Shown here: in pieces, positions 12,281 to 23,149 of the stretch
Layout: each line of letters starts with the position of its first letter
Position numbering within the stretch: the first letter of the stretch is position 1
NCBI GenBank assembly: GCA_017979445.1
Contig: CM030711.1
Coordinates: forward strand, 41,463,560-41,527,559
Source: Akebia trifoliata
Taxonomy: Eukaryota; Streptophyta; Magnoliopsida; Ranunculales; Lardizabalaceae
DNA length: 64,000 nt
Direction: 5' to 3'
Position numbers and translations under genes: made by a program
The notes under the pieces: generated by a model
The model's database searches: none
What the model saw: only the letters and a program-made list of their open reading frames with translations
What the model was told of the DNA's origin: nothing

Positions 12281-15200
12281 ACAACGAAAAAAGTTTCAGA
12301 ACTTACTTTGTGAGATTTGAGTTTTCAGGCTGCCAAATCTTTAGATGAAAAACTGACATCATTTGGAGTTCTCCTTATGAGGTATATATTTATCCTGGCA
12401 ATGTGTATGCTTTTACTTTAAATACCATACCTTTCCTTATTGTTGAAATCTTTACTTCAGCTTTGTAGAACTTCAATTCTTCAATCAATACTAGATTATC
12501 AACAAAACTTAGGCAGGTGCCAGCTAGATTACCAACTTCAATTCTCATTATGAACAATTGGAGGTTTTGGTTCAACCCTGAAATGCATTGTGATACAAAA
12601 CTTGCTATGAGTTCCTGCCATTGCATTATATAAAGATCATTGTATTTCAAGTTGAATTTGGTTATTGCATTACTCTCGTTTTTTTTAAAGTGAGCTTGTA
12701 GTTTAAAGTGAATATTTCTAAAGGGATTGATTTATGTATTTTTATGTGAATCTTCTTATAGCTAGGAAAAAATTATTGTGGGGTGAGGAATCAAAGACTC
12801 CTATATCAACAGACTTGAAGGAAGGAAAAAAAAGAATCGATGGAAAAAAAAAAAAAAAAAAAAGAGAGATTGAAGACCTTTGTATCAATATTGTAGATCT
12901 ATGCAATAATATGAAAAAAAAAAAAAAAAATAGATGATTTAAAATTTGATAACTAGAATAATGTATGTCGAAGTAACAAAGACAATGAGTTGGGAATGTA
13001 TGATTATGGTTCCTCTTTGACAAGCTCTCAAGTTCTTGATTCGTCTCTTTCGTACTTCATTTAAGAAGTAGATTGATAATAATGATTAATTTGAATATAC
13101 TTTATTTTCTAGTTTTTGATAAAACTACAACTTAAATAAAATAGATCCTTAAACCCTTGTAATCTGCTGAATTCCAACAAAGAACCATCTCATATTTTGT
13201 GAATGGGACGACTCAAGTAATTTGTGCCCTACCATACTTTGTCCAAGTAGATCTGATGTTTGGGTTTGGGTATGTGACATGCAAAGTGTGATAACTGAAG
13301 TCGAGCTCCTTGGACATCTACTTGGGACTGGCATTCCACATATGAGCTACCAGAAGTTGGTGGAATTGTATTGCTTGAAAATTTTGTGATAGTATTTGAA
13401 AAGAATTTAATTAAGGGGTATTTTTATTATTTGTTTTAATCAAATTATCAAATGAATTTAGGTTGGATTGTCTGTTTTTCTTGACGTCTTCTTTCAATCT
13501 ACCAATCTAGTTGAGAAAAAATGGTCATCAAATGTATTGTTGAACAAATATTCAAAATAAGCAAATCTGTTGAGATGATTTGGGCATGCTATCGACCCTA
13601 ATAATTGGGATTAAGGTGTTAGAGTGACTGATATCTTTTGAGAAATACCAATGTGGCTTCGTAGTTTTAGACTTCTGTCTAGAGCCATACCTTATGTGTT
13701 CCGCACTTCTTATTTATTTTAAAACTGCAATATTCTATTTGTATGTATTAGTGTTTTCTGAGTTTCTATCAATTGGTTATGAACTTTCAATATTAGGCAA
13801 TAAGGTTAGACCGTAATTCTTTCTGTTAATAAAACAGCACCAATAGAAAATGTGGCAATAGTAGCTAGTATAGCTGGAGAATCCTCTGTATGGAATAGAT
13901 TAGGTACCATCAAAATCCATATTATTTTGGCATTTAAAGCTTTAGCCACTTCAACACAATTGAAAAAACAAAAATAAGAAAAATAAGAAGTGAGGAATCC
14001 AATATTGTAAACATGGATCAAATTCAATATAGGTCTTGTTTCTGACATGATACATATTAAGACATTAGAGCCTTCTTTCTCCATTTTAGCAGTGTAATTC
14101 TTTCTCCGTTCTAGCAGTGTAGATGGATCCACCACTTGAAAATGAATTGTGTGGATAAACTTAAAAGGTGGTATGTTGTGTCACCCATTTCATGATGATC
14201 TGCAAAAGAATCACACTGACTTCATGAAAGAATAAAGGGCTCTCTGCTTTATGGGGCTTCTTCTTAACAAAAAAGTTCTTTTGATCAAACAACTTGTATA
14301 TTAACAAAAAATAAGTCAACAATGGAACAATAACAGCCGAGACATGCCAAGGCAGTGCAAAGCTGTAAGCTATGCAAGAACAATGGTCATTCATCGGAGA
14401 GCAAGCATTGATCAAGGACGTGCAACAACAGCAATTTCCTATGTTTTTGTCTTGGTGAAGTCTGAACTGTCAACATGCACAAACAAACAATTGATGAGTT
14501 CGATTATCGACCAACACTAAGTTATTGACCTCATTGAAAACAAGATTACCAATCAAAATAATAATAAAAAAACGTAACAAATTTACACCCAAGTTACTGA
14601 ACTCATTAAAAAAAAGATGAGCAAGGTTGTGAATTGCAAATGTGTTTGCGCCATTAAGAAAAGAAAATTGCATTCCTACCTAATAAGGAAACTTCAAAGT
14701 GCCAATTACTTGTGCATTAATAATTCATCTATTTTTCGAAATTCAAAACACAAACTAACAAAAGTCATAAAATTCAATCGAAATCGGCTCCACACATTAT
14801 AAGATCCAATGAAAGACCCACCATTCAGAAGAATATTAATAACCAAAGAATAAATTGTGTCCTCAATTTGTTTAGATAGACAAATTGATGTTGAAGGTTT
14901 TGAAAGTATGATTAAAAGTCTAAAACTATAAATAGATTTCATAATAGTATATATAAAAAAAAAGAATTGTAGTTATAACTTCATATAGAATTAGAATTAA
15001 AAGGATTCTGAATACTTGAAATAAAGCATGGATAATGAAATTTCACTCACCAGTTTCTTTGATCATTTTCTCGTCAATCTTGCAATTAAAATGATTCCAA
15101 CTATTCTGCCTGTGTAAAAATAAATAAATAAAAATTGTCAAATTTGATTGACTATAATCAAAACTTGATTCAATTTGATTGAACCAATATACATTTATTA

Positions 15201-16096
15201 CAGAAATAAAAGTAACAAAAAGTAAATAACAAACAAACAGTCCCTGCTTAGTGCAATTGCAAATCATTATAGGGGCACTAAAAAAACGTAAACACAGGTG
15301 CTTGGTTACCTATCAACAAATTGCGGTAAATTTTCATTGAATACAAGATTTTTATTTTTAGTAATGGACAGTAAAAATTGATGTGCTAACACACTATCTT
15401 AGTAGTAGTATCTTTTACTTATAAGACACCAATAATTTCAAAAGAATCGGTCATTTGGGCGGTTGGCAAAGCCACATTACCTATCCTCACATGGCAAGAT
15501 ATAGCCCATGCAAGTTGTCTCCTACATCTCAAATCTATGGGTGCAATGCACCTGCCACACCCCACCCCCTTCATTCTTAATAACTTCCTCGTTCCAATCA
15601 TTCATTCTATGAATTGGTAATATCCTTGAGACTTATCCATACCCTTTAGTGTTTGCATGTATGTGTGTATTACAATGGGCTCATGTGTCTGTATAGGGTA
15701 TCTATAGGCTTCACGGATCAATCTAACTAAGCAAATCAATTGATAATTGGGACTCTCTTAAAATAGTTGTTAACCATTCAATTAGTCCAACCACATAAAT
15801 AAATCCATCTCTTGCATTGCATGTGATTATACTTAAATTAATATTTATCATTTTATTGTTCGCATGTGATTATACTTAAATTAATATTTATCATTTTATT
15901 GTTCTTCTTGAGATGTTAAACGGGAATTTTCAAGAAAGAACATTGTGTCTATGTTAGAGGAAGACATTCACTCCACAATTTGAGTAAAAGAGAACATGCC
16001 ATCAAATACAATTTCAAACAAGAAAGAACCAGTTTAATATAAAAATCATTTTTTATTTCAATTTTTTTTTTTTTAAAGAGAGATATAAATCAGACC
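12281..16096. other. MULE interior: unrecognised fragments, low-complexity DNA
   Basis: Several short minus-strand frames occur (12390-12650, 13806-14135, 14161-14415, 14470-14673). The one at 13806-14135 has hydrophobic stretches that could be membrane segments and is more protein-like than its surroundings, but I do not recognise a family. They may be pieces of captured host genes. Poly-A runs lie at about 12847-12863 and 12914-12930. A 44-bp unit is repeated directly at about 15816-15904. Confidence 0.35.
15816..15904. repeat. Perfect or near-perfect 44-bp direct duplication
   Basis: The segment GCATGTGATTATACTTAAAT and the bases after it, through TATCATTTTATTGTTC, occurs twice back to back. 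Near-identity suggests a recent slippage or duplication event inside an otherwise degraded element. Confidence 0.85.
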
Positions 16097-16402
16097 TTAT
16101 TCGATGAGAATGAGAGAGTGAGATTCGAGAGAGGGGGTTGGCCTGCGTTTTTTCTTGTTCAAGTGAGAGAGACGAAATGGGAACTTGGCCTGCGTTTTTT
16201 CTTCTTCGAATGAGAAAGAGGAAATGGGAGCTTCTTCGTCTTCATTCAGATCTTCGAGAGCTTGAACACGAAATTCGAGGGGGAGATTGAAAACGAGTGA
16301 GATGAGATGGTGAGAAGGTTGAGAGAGTAAAAATGAGTGAGAGAGTGAAGATTCTTCACGGTTTAGGATTTTTTCTTCTTGTTCTTTGTTCGTAAGAGAC
16401 AA
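16097..16402 (-). other. Uncertain 101-codon minus-strand frame
   Basis: The frame is open and rich in Glu, Lys and Ser. It covers two direct copies (about 16138 and 16188) of a roughly 51-bp unit that begins GGCCTGCGTTTTTTCTT. It lies just inside the right TIR of the MULE-like element, where MULE genes or captured exons often begin. I do not recognise the protein and it may not be a gene. Confidence 0.2.
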
Positions 16403-16429
16403 AGATGAGAAGCTCTCATGGCAGCTTTG

Positions 16430-16645
16430 TGGAGATCTTGGGCCTATTGTATCTCTGGTCGAAACAGAATATAGAGTTCACAAGGACTACTTTTGATGAC
16501 TTTGTTATTAGATGAAAATCCTTATGTCACCATTGATGCTTTAGCTTTCCTTTCTTTTGTTGCTTTTTAGAGGCTTCCTCGGCCTCCTTGTACTTTGTTT
16601 TCCCTCTTTTCATCAATATATTATACTTATCAAAAAAAAAAAAAA
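16430..16645 (+). mobile_element. Probable LINE 3' end with poly-A tail
   Basis: The segment ends with TTGTACTTTGTTTTCCCTC, then TTATACTTATC followed by a run of A at 16630-16644, the form of a plant L1-type LINE 3' end. No reverse transcriptase frame is present, so this would be a 5'-truncated copy inserted at the inner edge of the MULE right TIR. Confidence 0.4.
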
Positions 16646-16853
16646 GAGAAATAATGAAATATGTTTTGGGTTATAAGTGGTTGAGGGAGGTGGTACTAAA
16701 TAGATTAGAGTTAAAGGAGGGAGGAGTTAAAAATGACTAATTTTGTCACTTAAACAAAAAAAATAGATCTGAGCCGTTAGATCAAGCGCGATCTAACGGC
16801 TTATGTTAGTTGTGAAGATGTGAGTTTGTTTATGTGTATGTGGATCCCGACCC

Positions 16854-17831
16854 TAACTTGATACTGTAAAAAATAAACATTGATGATAGATCCTATCATC
16901 TATTGATTAGAATGTTGTATGTCGAACATGTACAAGAACTATTGAGATGTTAAAGGGATTATCAACCGCAATAAAAAAAAATACATATGATATAAAAAAG
17001 AAAGATAATTTTATAATTTAATGATAAATTCAATCAAAATCAAAGCTCAAAATTTTCTGAATACTGGATTATTAACAAAATTGCATAAATATCAAAAAAA
17101 GAAAAACGAAAAAAGAAAGAAAGATATTCAGAATTGATATGGCATAATTGATAAATGAGTCGTGCTCGAGTGGCCTCAAGGTGAAAAGCATCTATGGTTC
17201 CTACACACTTCCACATCAGGAAAGTGCGACGTGAGGTACAATCTTGAGGTCACTTCAGCATTATTCTTGATAAATATAAAAGAAACAACAGTCCATTCAG
17301 ATGTATACATCACCTATCACTATTTTCAGCCCTTGACGATACTATCTTCAGCAGAAAGCCCCATTTAGTTCTGAAATAACCACTCAGTCCTACATTGGAA
17401 CCTTGAACAATAACAATTGGTGCTGACACTTCATCATCATTGAATTCGAAGCCTTATTCCAAAAAATTGGGGTCGGTAGAATGGATCTTATTCCTCCATT
17501 CAATTATGTTTAAAGACATGACTTATGTTACACTTGACATAACTGAGGTTGTACTCGATCTTCATTACACTTGACCAAATAATCCCAATCGACTTTTCCT
17601 TAGTTTATCACCTACTGATGTTACTCCTGCATTTCCTTAGTTTATCTCTACTATGCTCAATTGGCAGATATTGTTTCTTGATTGCTCAAAATTCAGCTCC
17701 ATAAAGTAAAACGATTCTTACTAACGTCTTATTAAACTTTCTTTTATGTTTTCCTCATTTTGCAAGCATCCCAAAGAAGCATTGACCCTCTGAAACCAAA
17801 AAAAATTACGTTTCTTGGTAATCCTTAGGCC
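16854..17831. other. 3' flank of the PPR gene, with repeat fragment
   Basis: No gene is visible. Positions about 17425-17530 carry ATCATCATTGAATTCGAAGC and TTGGGGTCGG, words found in a dispersed repeat that recurs in angiosperm genomes. Related words recur near 33400-33450 and near 37125-37175. The 3' untranslated region of the minus-strand PPR gene should also lie here. Confidence 0.4.
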
Positions 17832-20687
17832 TCACCAATAGTCCTTGCATGAGCAAACACCATTAACAAAATGATGAAAACGGCTTGTATCCCTAAGAAT
17901 TATTTCCGTTCCAATGACCTTAGAGACATGCTTACTGAATGTGTGGCAGTCACCACAAACCCTAAGATTCTTATTGACCAAGATTGGGGCCCCACCGCTC
18001 GTGTTGAGCAATCCAAATGTGATTGCGAGCTTCTCACTATGACCGAAGAGCCTCTGATCTTTCTCCTCATCCTTTACATCTTGCAATACCCAACGTCGAT
18101 CCGGGACATACCCGGTTTCCATGATTGAACCAATCAAGCAACTCAATTTTTTGTATATTTTGTTCGATTGGGGGTGCGATCTATCCCCAACAGTAAACGA
18201 ATGCACTTGGCTTCTAAGAATGATCCAACTTTTTCCAGGAGGCTTCGTTAAACCCTTCTCCTTAAGCTCGGCTCTCAAGTTTCTGACCTCTTCCCAAAGA
18301 CCTGAAGTAGCATAGATATTAGATAACAATATGTAGTTTCCGACATTCATGGGTTCTAACTCAACAAGCTTTCTGAAGACCGATGTAGCTAATTTAATTT
18401 CGGAGTAAACCCGACAAGCACCGAGCAGAGCTCTCCAGACAGATGCATCTGGTTCAATTGGCATCGAATCGATGAAATCTCTAGCTTCATCTAAGTGGCC
18501 CCCACGACCGAGCAGATCAACCATGCATGCATAGTGAACAACCTCTGGTGTTATATTGTAATCCTGAGTCATAGAACGGAAATAATGCCATCCTTGATCT
18601 ATTAAACTAGCGTGACTACAAGCGGATAAAACCGAAACAAAAGTAACACTTGTTGGGATTAAACCATCTTCTCGCATTTGCGAGAAGGAAAAGAGTGCTT
18701 CTTTGCCAAACCCGTGCATACCATAGGCAGCGATCATCGCATTCCAAGAGACAACATCTCTTTTTGATAGGCTTCTAAAGACCTTTTCAGCATTCTTGAG
18801 ACTACCACATCTTGCATACATTGTCACAATTGCATTCCCCATGGAGATATGGTAACCCAATGCAAACTCCCTTCGAATAGCGTAAGCATGTACACATCGG
18901 CTTTGAGGTAGATTGGCTAGATGAGCACAACATGACAGAATATTTAAGATTGTGATCGAGTTGGGCTCAATTTCAGAGAGCATCCGATGGAATAGCAACA
19001 TAGCTTCTTGAGGTCGGTTGTTCTCGACATAACTAGCAATCAAGGCATTCCACGAGATCAAATCTCGATCAGGAAAGCTCTCAAAAAGCTTCATAGAAGT
19101 TGCTTCATCGCCACAGTTCATATACATATCTGCCAGCGCAGTACACAATAATGAATTGAATTCGAGGCAATGCTTTATCACGTAACCATGAATAGATCTG
19201 CCAATATTCAAACATGTTTCATTTTCGCACGAAGCAAGAATAGAAATCATTGTGAAAGAGTTTGGTTTGATGTTAGATTGTTGCATTATCCCAAAGAAGC
19301 CCCTTGCCTGACACATCAACTTGTTACGAGCCAACGCCAATATCAGAGTATTCCATGACACAACATCTTGATTTCTCATCTCACCAAAACATTTTTGGGC
19401 AGATTCGACACAATTCAGATTGGCATACATGCTCAACAGTGCATTTCCAATTGAAAATTGCATCTCCAACCCACTCTTAATTACATGAGCATGCATACCT
19501 TTACCTGTCCTCAAGCCATTATCAGATCCTGCACATGCCGATAAAACAATAGACACTGTGGTCGCATTTTCTCTTACATGTTCTGATCTCATTCTACGAA
19601 AAGAAGCAAATACTTCGTTATGGGACCCACATTCTTTATATGAAGACATCATAGTGTTCCATAAAGCAACATCTTTGGTTGAGATAGTTTCAAACAGTTG
19701 ACATGAAGATTCTAAACTTCCATTCTTACCATACATATTAACTAAAGCATTTAATATGAACAAATCGGAGGAAAAGCCGAGTTTAATAGAAAGTTGGTGG
19801 ATTTGCTTTCCTAATTCAAGAGACCTAGAATCCACACAAGACTGGACGGCAACCAATACGGTAATGGAACTCAGCTTAATCCCATCAATTAACATATGTA
19901 AAAAGAGATTCAGGGCCTCAAAGAGATCTCCCACTTTGAAATACCCAGAGATCATAGCATTCCAACTGACAATATTCCTCATCACCATCAAATCAAACAC
20001 AAGACGTGAGAACCTCACATCAAACCTTGAATAGAAGCTGATAAGAGCTGTACCCACGTGAGGATTCAAATCAAACCATCTTCTTCTCAAACAATAACAA
20101 TGTATTTCTTGTCCTAATCTCAGTTCCGACAACTCCCCACACGCCGTGAGCAAACCGACAAGAGTAACCGAACTCGGTTCTAGATTCTCTCGTTGCATCC
20201 TCAAGAACAATGTAATAGCATCATTGTAACGAGAACCACTCGCATACCCATTAATTATGGCATTCCAAGAAACTAAATCTCTATCACTCGTTTCTTCGAA
20301 CACGTTGCGTGCTTCGTCAAGAAGCCCACATTTACAATAGAAATCAATTAGAGCTGTTCGAACTCGAACGTCGTCTATTAAATTTGTATTCTGAATATCA
20401 AAGTGGATTTTCTTGCCCCTTTCAACTGCTTTTAACCTCGTGCAAGCCTTGAGAATGAGCGGCAAAATGAGAGAATCTGCTCGTACGCCTAAAATTTCCA
20501 TTTGGGTATACGAATTGAGGATAGCTTGATCGTTCTTCAGCTTTGTGTGGTATCTAATAATCGAATTCCAGGTTTTTGGGTCTTTGGTTTGTGTCTGTTT
20601 GAATGAGAGAGGAGGTGTTGGGAAGCCTATTGATGTGGATATCTCCATTGAGGGATAGTTTAAATTTTTGGCAGGAGAAGGAACCAT
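17832..20687 (-). CDS. Pentatricopeptide repeat protein, PLS-E-DYW subclass (probable organellar RNA editing factor)
   Basis: An intact 951-codon frame with no intron, as usual for plant PPR genes. Degenerate PPR motifs of the P, L and S types run from about residue 40 to 745, with recurring VSWNAMI and ALI.MY.KCG words. An E/E+ region follows (about 746-856; WRALLGACR near 751, LLSNIYA near 787), then a DYW domain to the C terminus. The domain keeps the deaminase features: HSE (883-885), CGDC (911-914), HHF (938-940), CSC (945-947) and terminal DYW (949-951). Proteins of this class bind organellar transcripts through the PPR tract and edit a chosen C to U in mitochondria or chloroplasts. The target and organelle cannot be read from the sequence. 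Met14 is a possible alternative start. The gene stands alone. Confidence 0.95.
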   Translation of the reverse strand: MVPSPAKNLNYPSMEISTSIGFPTPPLSFKQTQTKDPKTWNSIIRYHTKLKNDQAILNSYTQMEILGVRADSLILPLILKACTRLKAVERGKKIHFDIQNTNLIDDVRVRTALIDFYCKCGLLDEARNVFEETSDRDLVSWNAIINGYASGSRYNDAITLFLRMQRENLEPSSVTLVGLLTACGELSELRLGQEIHCYCLRRRWFDLNPHVGTALISFYSRFDVRFSRLVFDLMVMRNIVSWNAMISGYFKVGDLFEALNLFLHMLIDGIKLSSITVLVAVQSCVDSRSLELGKQIHQLSIKLGFSSDLFILNALVNMYGKNGSLESSCQLFETISTKDVALWNTMMSSYKECGSHNEVFASFRRMRSEHVRENATTVSIVLSACAGSDNGLRTGKGMHAHVIKSGLEMQFSIGNALLSMYANLNCVESAQKCFGEMRNQDVVSWNTLILALARNKLMCQARGFFGIMQQSNIKPNSFTMISILASCENETCLNIGRSIHGYVIKHCLEFNSLLCTALADMYMNCGDEATSMKLFESFPDRDLISWNALIASYVENNRPQEAMLLFHRMLSEIEPNSITILNILSCCAHLANLPQSRCVHAYAIRREFALGYHISMGNAIVTMYARCGSLKNAEKVFRSLSKRDVVSWNAMIAAYGMHGFGKEALFSFSQMREDGLIPTSVTFVSVLSACSHASLIDQGWHYFRSMTQDYNITPEVVHYACMVDLLGRGGHLDEARDFIDSMPIEPDASVWRALLGACRVYSEIKLATSVFRKLVELEPMNVGNYILLSNIYATSGLWEEVRNLRAELKEKGLTKPPGKSWIILRSQVHSFTVGDRSHPQSNKIYKKLSCLIGSIMETGYVPDRRWVLQDVKDEEKDQRLFGHSEKLAITFGLLNTSGGAPILVNKNLRVCGDCHTFSKHVSKVIGTEIILRDTSRFHHFVNGVCSCKDYW

Positions 20688-20780
20688 GCAATGGTGACCG
20701 TTGGGGGCTAGTAGCCGTTAAATATCTATATATTCAGATTACCCTAAATACCCCTGAAAAATAGGAAAGACGGATGGGGC

Positions 20781-21121
20781 TAGGGGTGCACATGGTTCGG
20801 ATTGGTTCGGATTTTGGCAAAATTGAAACCAAACCAAACATGATCGGTTCTATAAATTTGAAACCAAATCAATCCAATTACCCTATAGAACCGAACCAAT
20901 CCAATCCAATCTTGGTTCGGATTGGTTCGGATCGGTTCTCGGTTCTCATACTTATTGAAGATAGATACCTTCTTCCTCAATCCAAGCATTCTATCTCCTC
21001 AAATCTTCAAACCTTAAAAGCAAGTAGGACTTTTTTTGAACGTGGACTTTGGGATAATAAAAAAATTAAAAGGAAGAAGAAGAAAGAAATAAAAAATTGA
21101 AATTTTTATTTTTTAAATAAT

Positions 21122-21188
<67 letters not shown>

Positions 21189-21373
21189 ATTGGTTCGGTT
21201 TTCGGATTGGTTCGGTTCTATTATATCCTAATCCGGAACCGAACCAAATTAATCGGATTTTTTTTTCTTCGATCCGTACCCGAACCGTGGGTGTGTTTAG
21301 TCTGAACCAATCAAATCCAAAAGCTTCGGATTGGTTCGGATCTCGGATTTACCCAATCCAATGTGCACCCCTA
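20781..21373. mobile_element. Non-autonomous hAT element (593 bp) with perfect TSD
   Basis: The left end is TAGGGGTGCACATGGTTCGG and the right end, reverse complemented, is TAGGGGTGCACATTGGATTG. The 8-mer GATGGGGC lies on both sides without mismatch (20773-20780, 21374-21381). The interior is full of GGTTCGGATTGG words in both directions and an (AT)n tract at about 21122-21190. It sits about 90 bp upstream of the PPR start codon and so may lie in that gene's promoter. Confidence 0.9.
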
Positions 21374-21395
21374 GATGGGGCAATGCCGTCGAAAC

Positions 21396-21577
21396 TAGGG
21401 GTGCACATTGGATTGGGTAAATCCAAGAATCGAACCAATCTGAAGCCTTTTGGATTGGATTGGTTCGGATTGAGCATGATTTGGTTCGGGTACGGATTGT
21501 ATATTAAAAAATTTGATTGATTTGGTTCGGTTCTGGATTAGGGGTATAATAGAACCGAACTAATCCGATGTATCTAT
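21396..21577. mobile_element. Truncated second copy of the TAGGGGTGCACAT hAT family
   Basis: It begins TAGGGGTGCACATTGGATTG, the same end as the right terminus of 20781-21373 in inverted order, so the two form a palindrome around 21374-21395. The body continues with GGTTCGGAT words to 21577, where a MITE has been inserted. No right terminus was found beyond the MITE. Confidence 0.6.
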
Positions 21578-21586
21578 TATAATATG

Positions 21587-21972
21587 GGGACGGTTCAGCA
21601 GCCCTAAAGTTTGCCAAGTTTGATGTCAAGCATTTTTCAAAATATGGGTTAGAAGCTTTGGAATGAGCTGATTTTTCGTGAGGATGACCTCTATGATGAG
21701 GAGATCATCCTCACCAAAAATCAGCTTATTCCAAAACTTTTAACCGCATCAAAAGTGATTTACAAAAATTGGACGGTCCACAATTCTTCAACTTGTAAAC
21801 TAGGGTTAGAAGTTTCAAAATAAGCTGATTTTTTGTGAGGATGATCTCTTCACCGTAGAGATCATCCTCACAAAAAACCAACCTATTCCAAAACTTCTAA
21901 CCCCATCAAAAGTGATTTACAAAAAATGTTTGGCACCAAATTCGGCAAACTTTGGGCTGCCAAACCACTCCC
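21587..21972. mobile_element. Double-hairpin MITE, copy 1 (386 bp)
   Basis: The ends are GGGGACGGTTCAGCAGCCCT and, reverse complemented on the right, GGGAGTGGTTTGGCAGCCC. The 9-mer TTATAATAT flanks it perfectly on both sides (21578-21586, 21973-21981), which fits Mutator-type transposition. Inside are two consecutive imperfect hairpins (about 21645-21750 and 21800-21910). Each pairs a (G/A)GAAGTTT..GGAATGAGCTGA arm with its complement around GAGGATGATCTC/GAGATCATCCTC. Confidence 0.85.
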
Positions 21973-21988
21973 TTATAATATATATATA

Positions 21989-22033
21989 GGGGACGGTTCA
22001 GCAGCCCTAAAGTTTGCCAAGTTTGGTGCCAAA
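21989..22033. mobile_element. Left-end fragment of the same MITE family
   Basis: GGGGACGGTTCAGCAGCCCT recurs here and continues AAAGTTTGCCAAGTTTGGTG, matching the left end of 21587-21972. The match stops where Ty3/gypsy sequence begins. Confidence 0.7.
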
Positions 22034-22040
22034 ACTTGGA

Positions 22041-22330
22041 CTAGATGGACGAAATAAGGGAGAGAGTACTAGAAAGACTTGGAAGGTATCACCAAGAGTT
22101 GAAGAGGTCCTATGATTGGAAGATGCGCATGAGGGTGTTTAGGCCATGAGATCTTGTGTTGAGGAAAGTCTTCCAAAACATGTAAGTGTCGAACAATGGA
22201 AAGCTTGGAGAGAATTGGGAAGGGTCATATATGATAAATAAGCTCGGACAAGCAGGTGTGTATTACTTGAAAACAATGGCTGGGGATTCAATTGAATCAC
22301 CGTGGAATACTTTCAACCTTATAAGTTAAA
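22041..22330 (+). pseudogene. Ty3/gypsy pol C-terminal fragment (integrase C-terminal region)
   Basis: Frame reading from about 22080 gives DLVLRKVF, GKLGENWEGSY and a final SPWNTFNL. These match the conserved tail of Ty3/gypsy polyproteins (GDLVLRKVF...GKLGPNWEGPY...WNA.HLK). Stop codons interrupt it after FRP and after QNM, so it is dead. It marks the 5' break of the retroelement remnant that runs to about 26075. Confidence 0.8.
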
Positions 22331-22334
22331 AGAC

Positions 22335-22960
22335 AATAAGGTCGGTTTCTCTTGGATTTGAGCATCACTCTATGTGGTGAGTAATGCAAAAAATCAAATA
22401 AGGCAATAAGGTCGGTTTCTCTTGGAATCGAGTATCACTCTATGAGGGGAGTGATGCTAAAAATCAAATAAGGTAATAAAGGTCGGTTCCTCTTGGAACT
22501 GAGCATCACTCTGTAAGGTGAATGACAACCAAATAAGAAGGCAATAAAGTCGATTTCTTTCGAAATCGAGCATCACTTTATTAGGTGAGTGCTGCAAAAA
22601 TCGATGAAGGCAATAAGATCGATTCCTCTTGGATCCAAGCATCACTTTATGAGATGAGTGATGCAAAAATCAAAAAAGGCAATAAGATCGATTCCTCTTG
22701 GGACCGAACATCACTCTATGAGGTGAGTAATGTAAAACTCAGTAAGGTAAGAAGATCGGTTCCTCTTAGAACCGAACATCACTCTATGAGGTGAATAATG
22801 CGAAATCCAATAAGGCGATAAGATCGATCCTTCGCATCACTCCGAGGGGAATGAAACAAATTTTAAATAAGACAATAAGGTCTGTTTTAAGCTAACCGAA
22901 TCTCACTTCATGGGGAGTAAAACAAATTTTAATAAAGTAGTAAGGTCGGTACCAATTTCT
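22335..22960. repeat. Tandem array, about 60-70-bp unit, about 9 copies, in the gypsy 3' region
   Basis: Units carry AATAAGGTCGGTTCCTCTTG, GGAACCGAGCATCACTC and TATGAGGTGAGTGATGC, with drift between copies. Each good unit has a CGGTTCC-TCTT-GGAACCG inverted repeat. Its place just after pol fits the variable 3' untranslated region of plant Ty3/gypsy elements, a known birthplace of satellite repeats. Confidence 0.8.
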
Positions 22961-23149
22961 TATTAGTGTAAAAGTCTTCAAATCCATGTCAATAAACATA
23001 ACAAAGCAAATTTTCATTGATATAACAGACAATTACATCGAAATAAAAATTACATAAGGAATTAATTAGTTACGAGGTCAGTAGGTGCAATTCCTCATGA
23101 AAAAGGATCGATATTAGTAGGAATTAGGGGTAGAGAAGGAATGGATGGG

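Larger units (their letters stand above)
8595..16853. mobile_element. MULE-like DNA transposon, 8.3 kb, long TIRs
   Basis: The left end starts GGGTCAGGTTCCATA and the right end, reverse complemented, starts GGGTCGGGATCCACATA. The similarity goes on inwards for about 180-200 bp: ACATCT.CACAA, the CCGTT(G/A)GATC words, AGATCTA, TACCTCC and CATTTCAT. Flanking 9-mers TATGTTGAT (8586-8594) and TAACTTGAT (16854-16862) match at 7 of 9 positions, as expected for an old 9-bp MULE target duplication. I found no MURA transposase. The interior holds a nested solo LTR, a hAT element, a probable LINE tail and unrecognised minus-strand fragments, so it may be a non-autonomous or Pack-MULE-like element. Confidence 0.65.
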
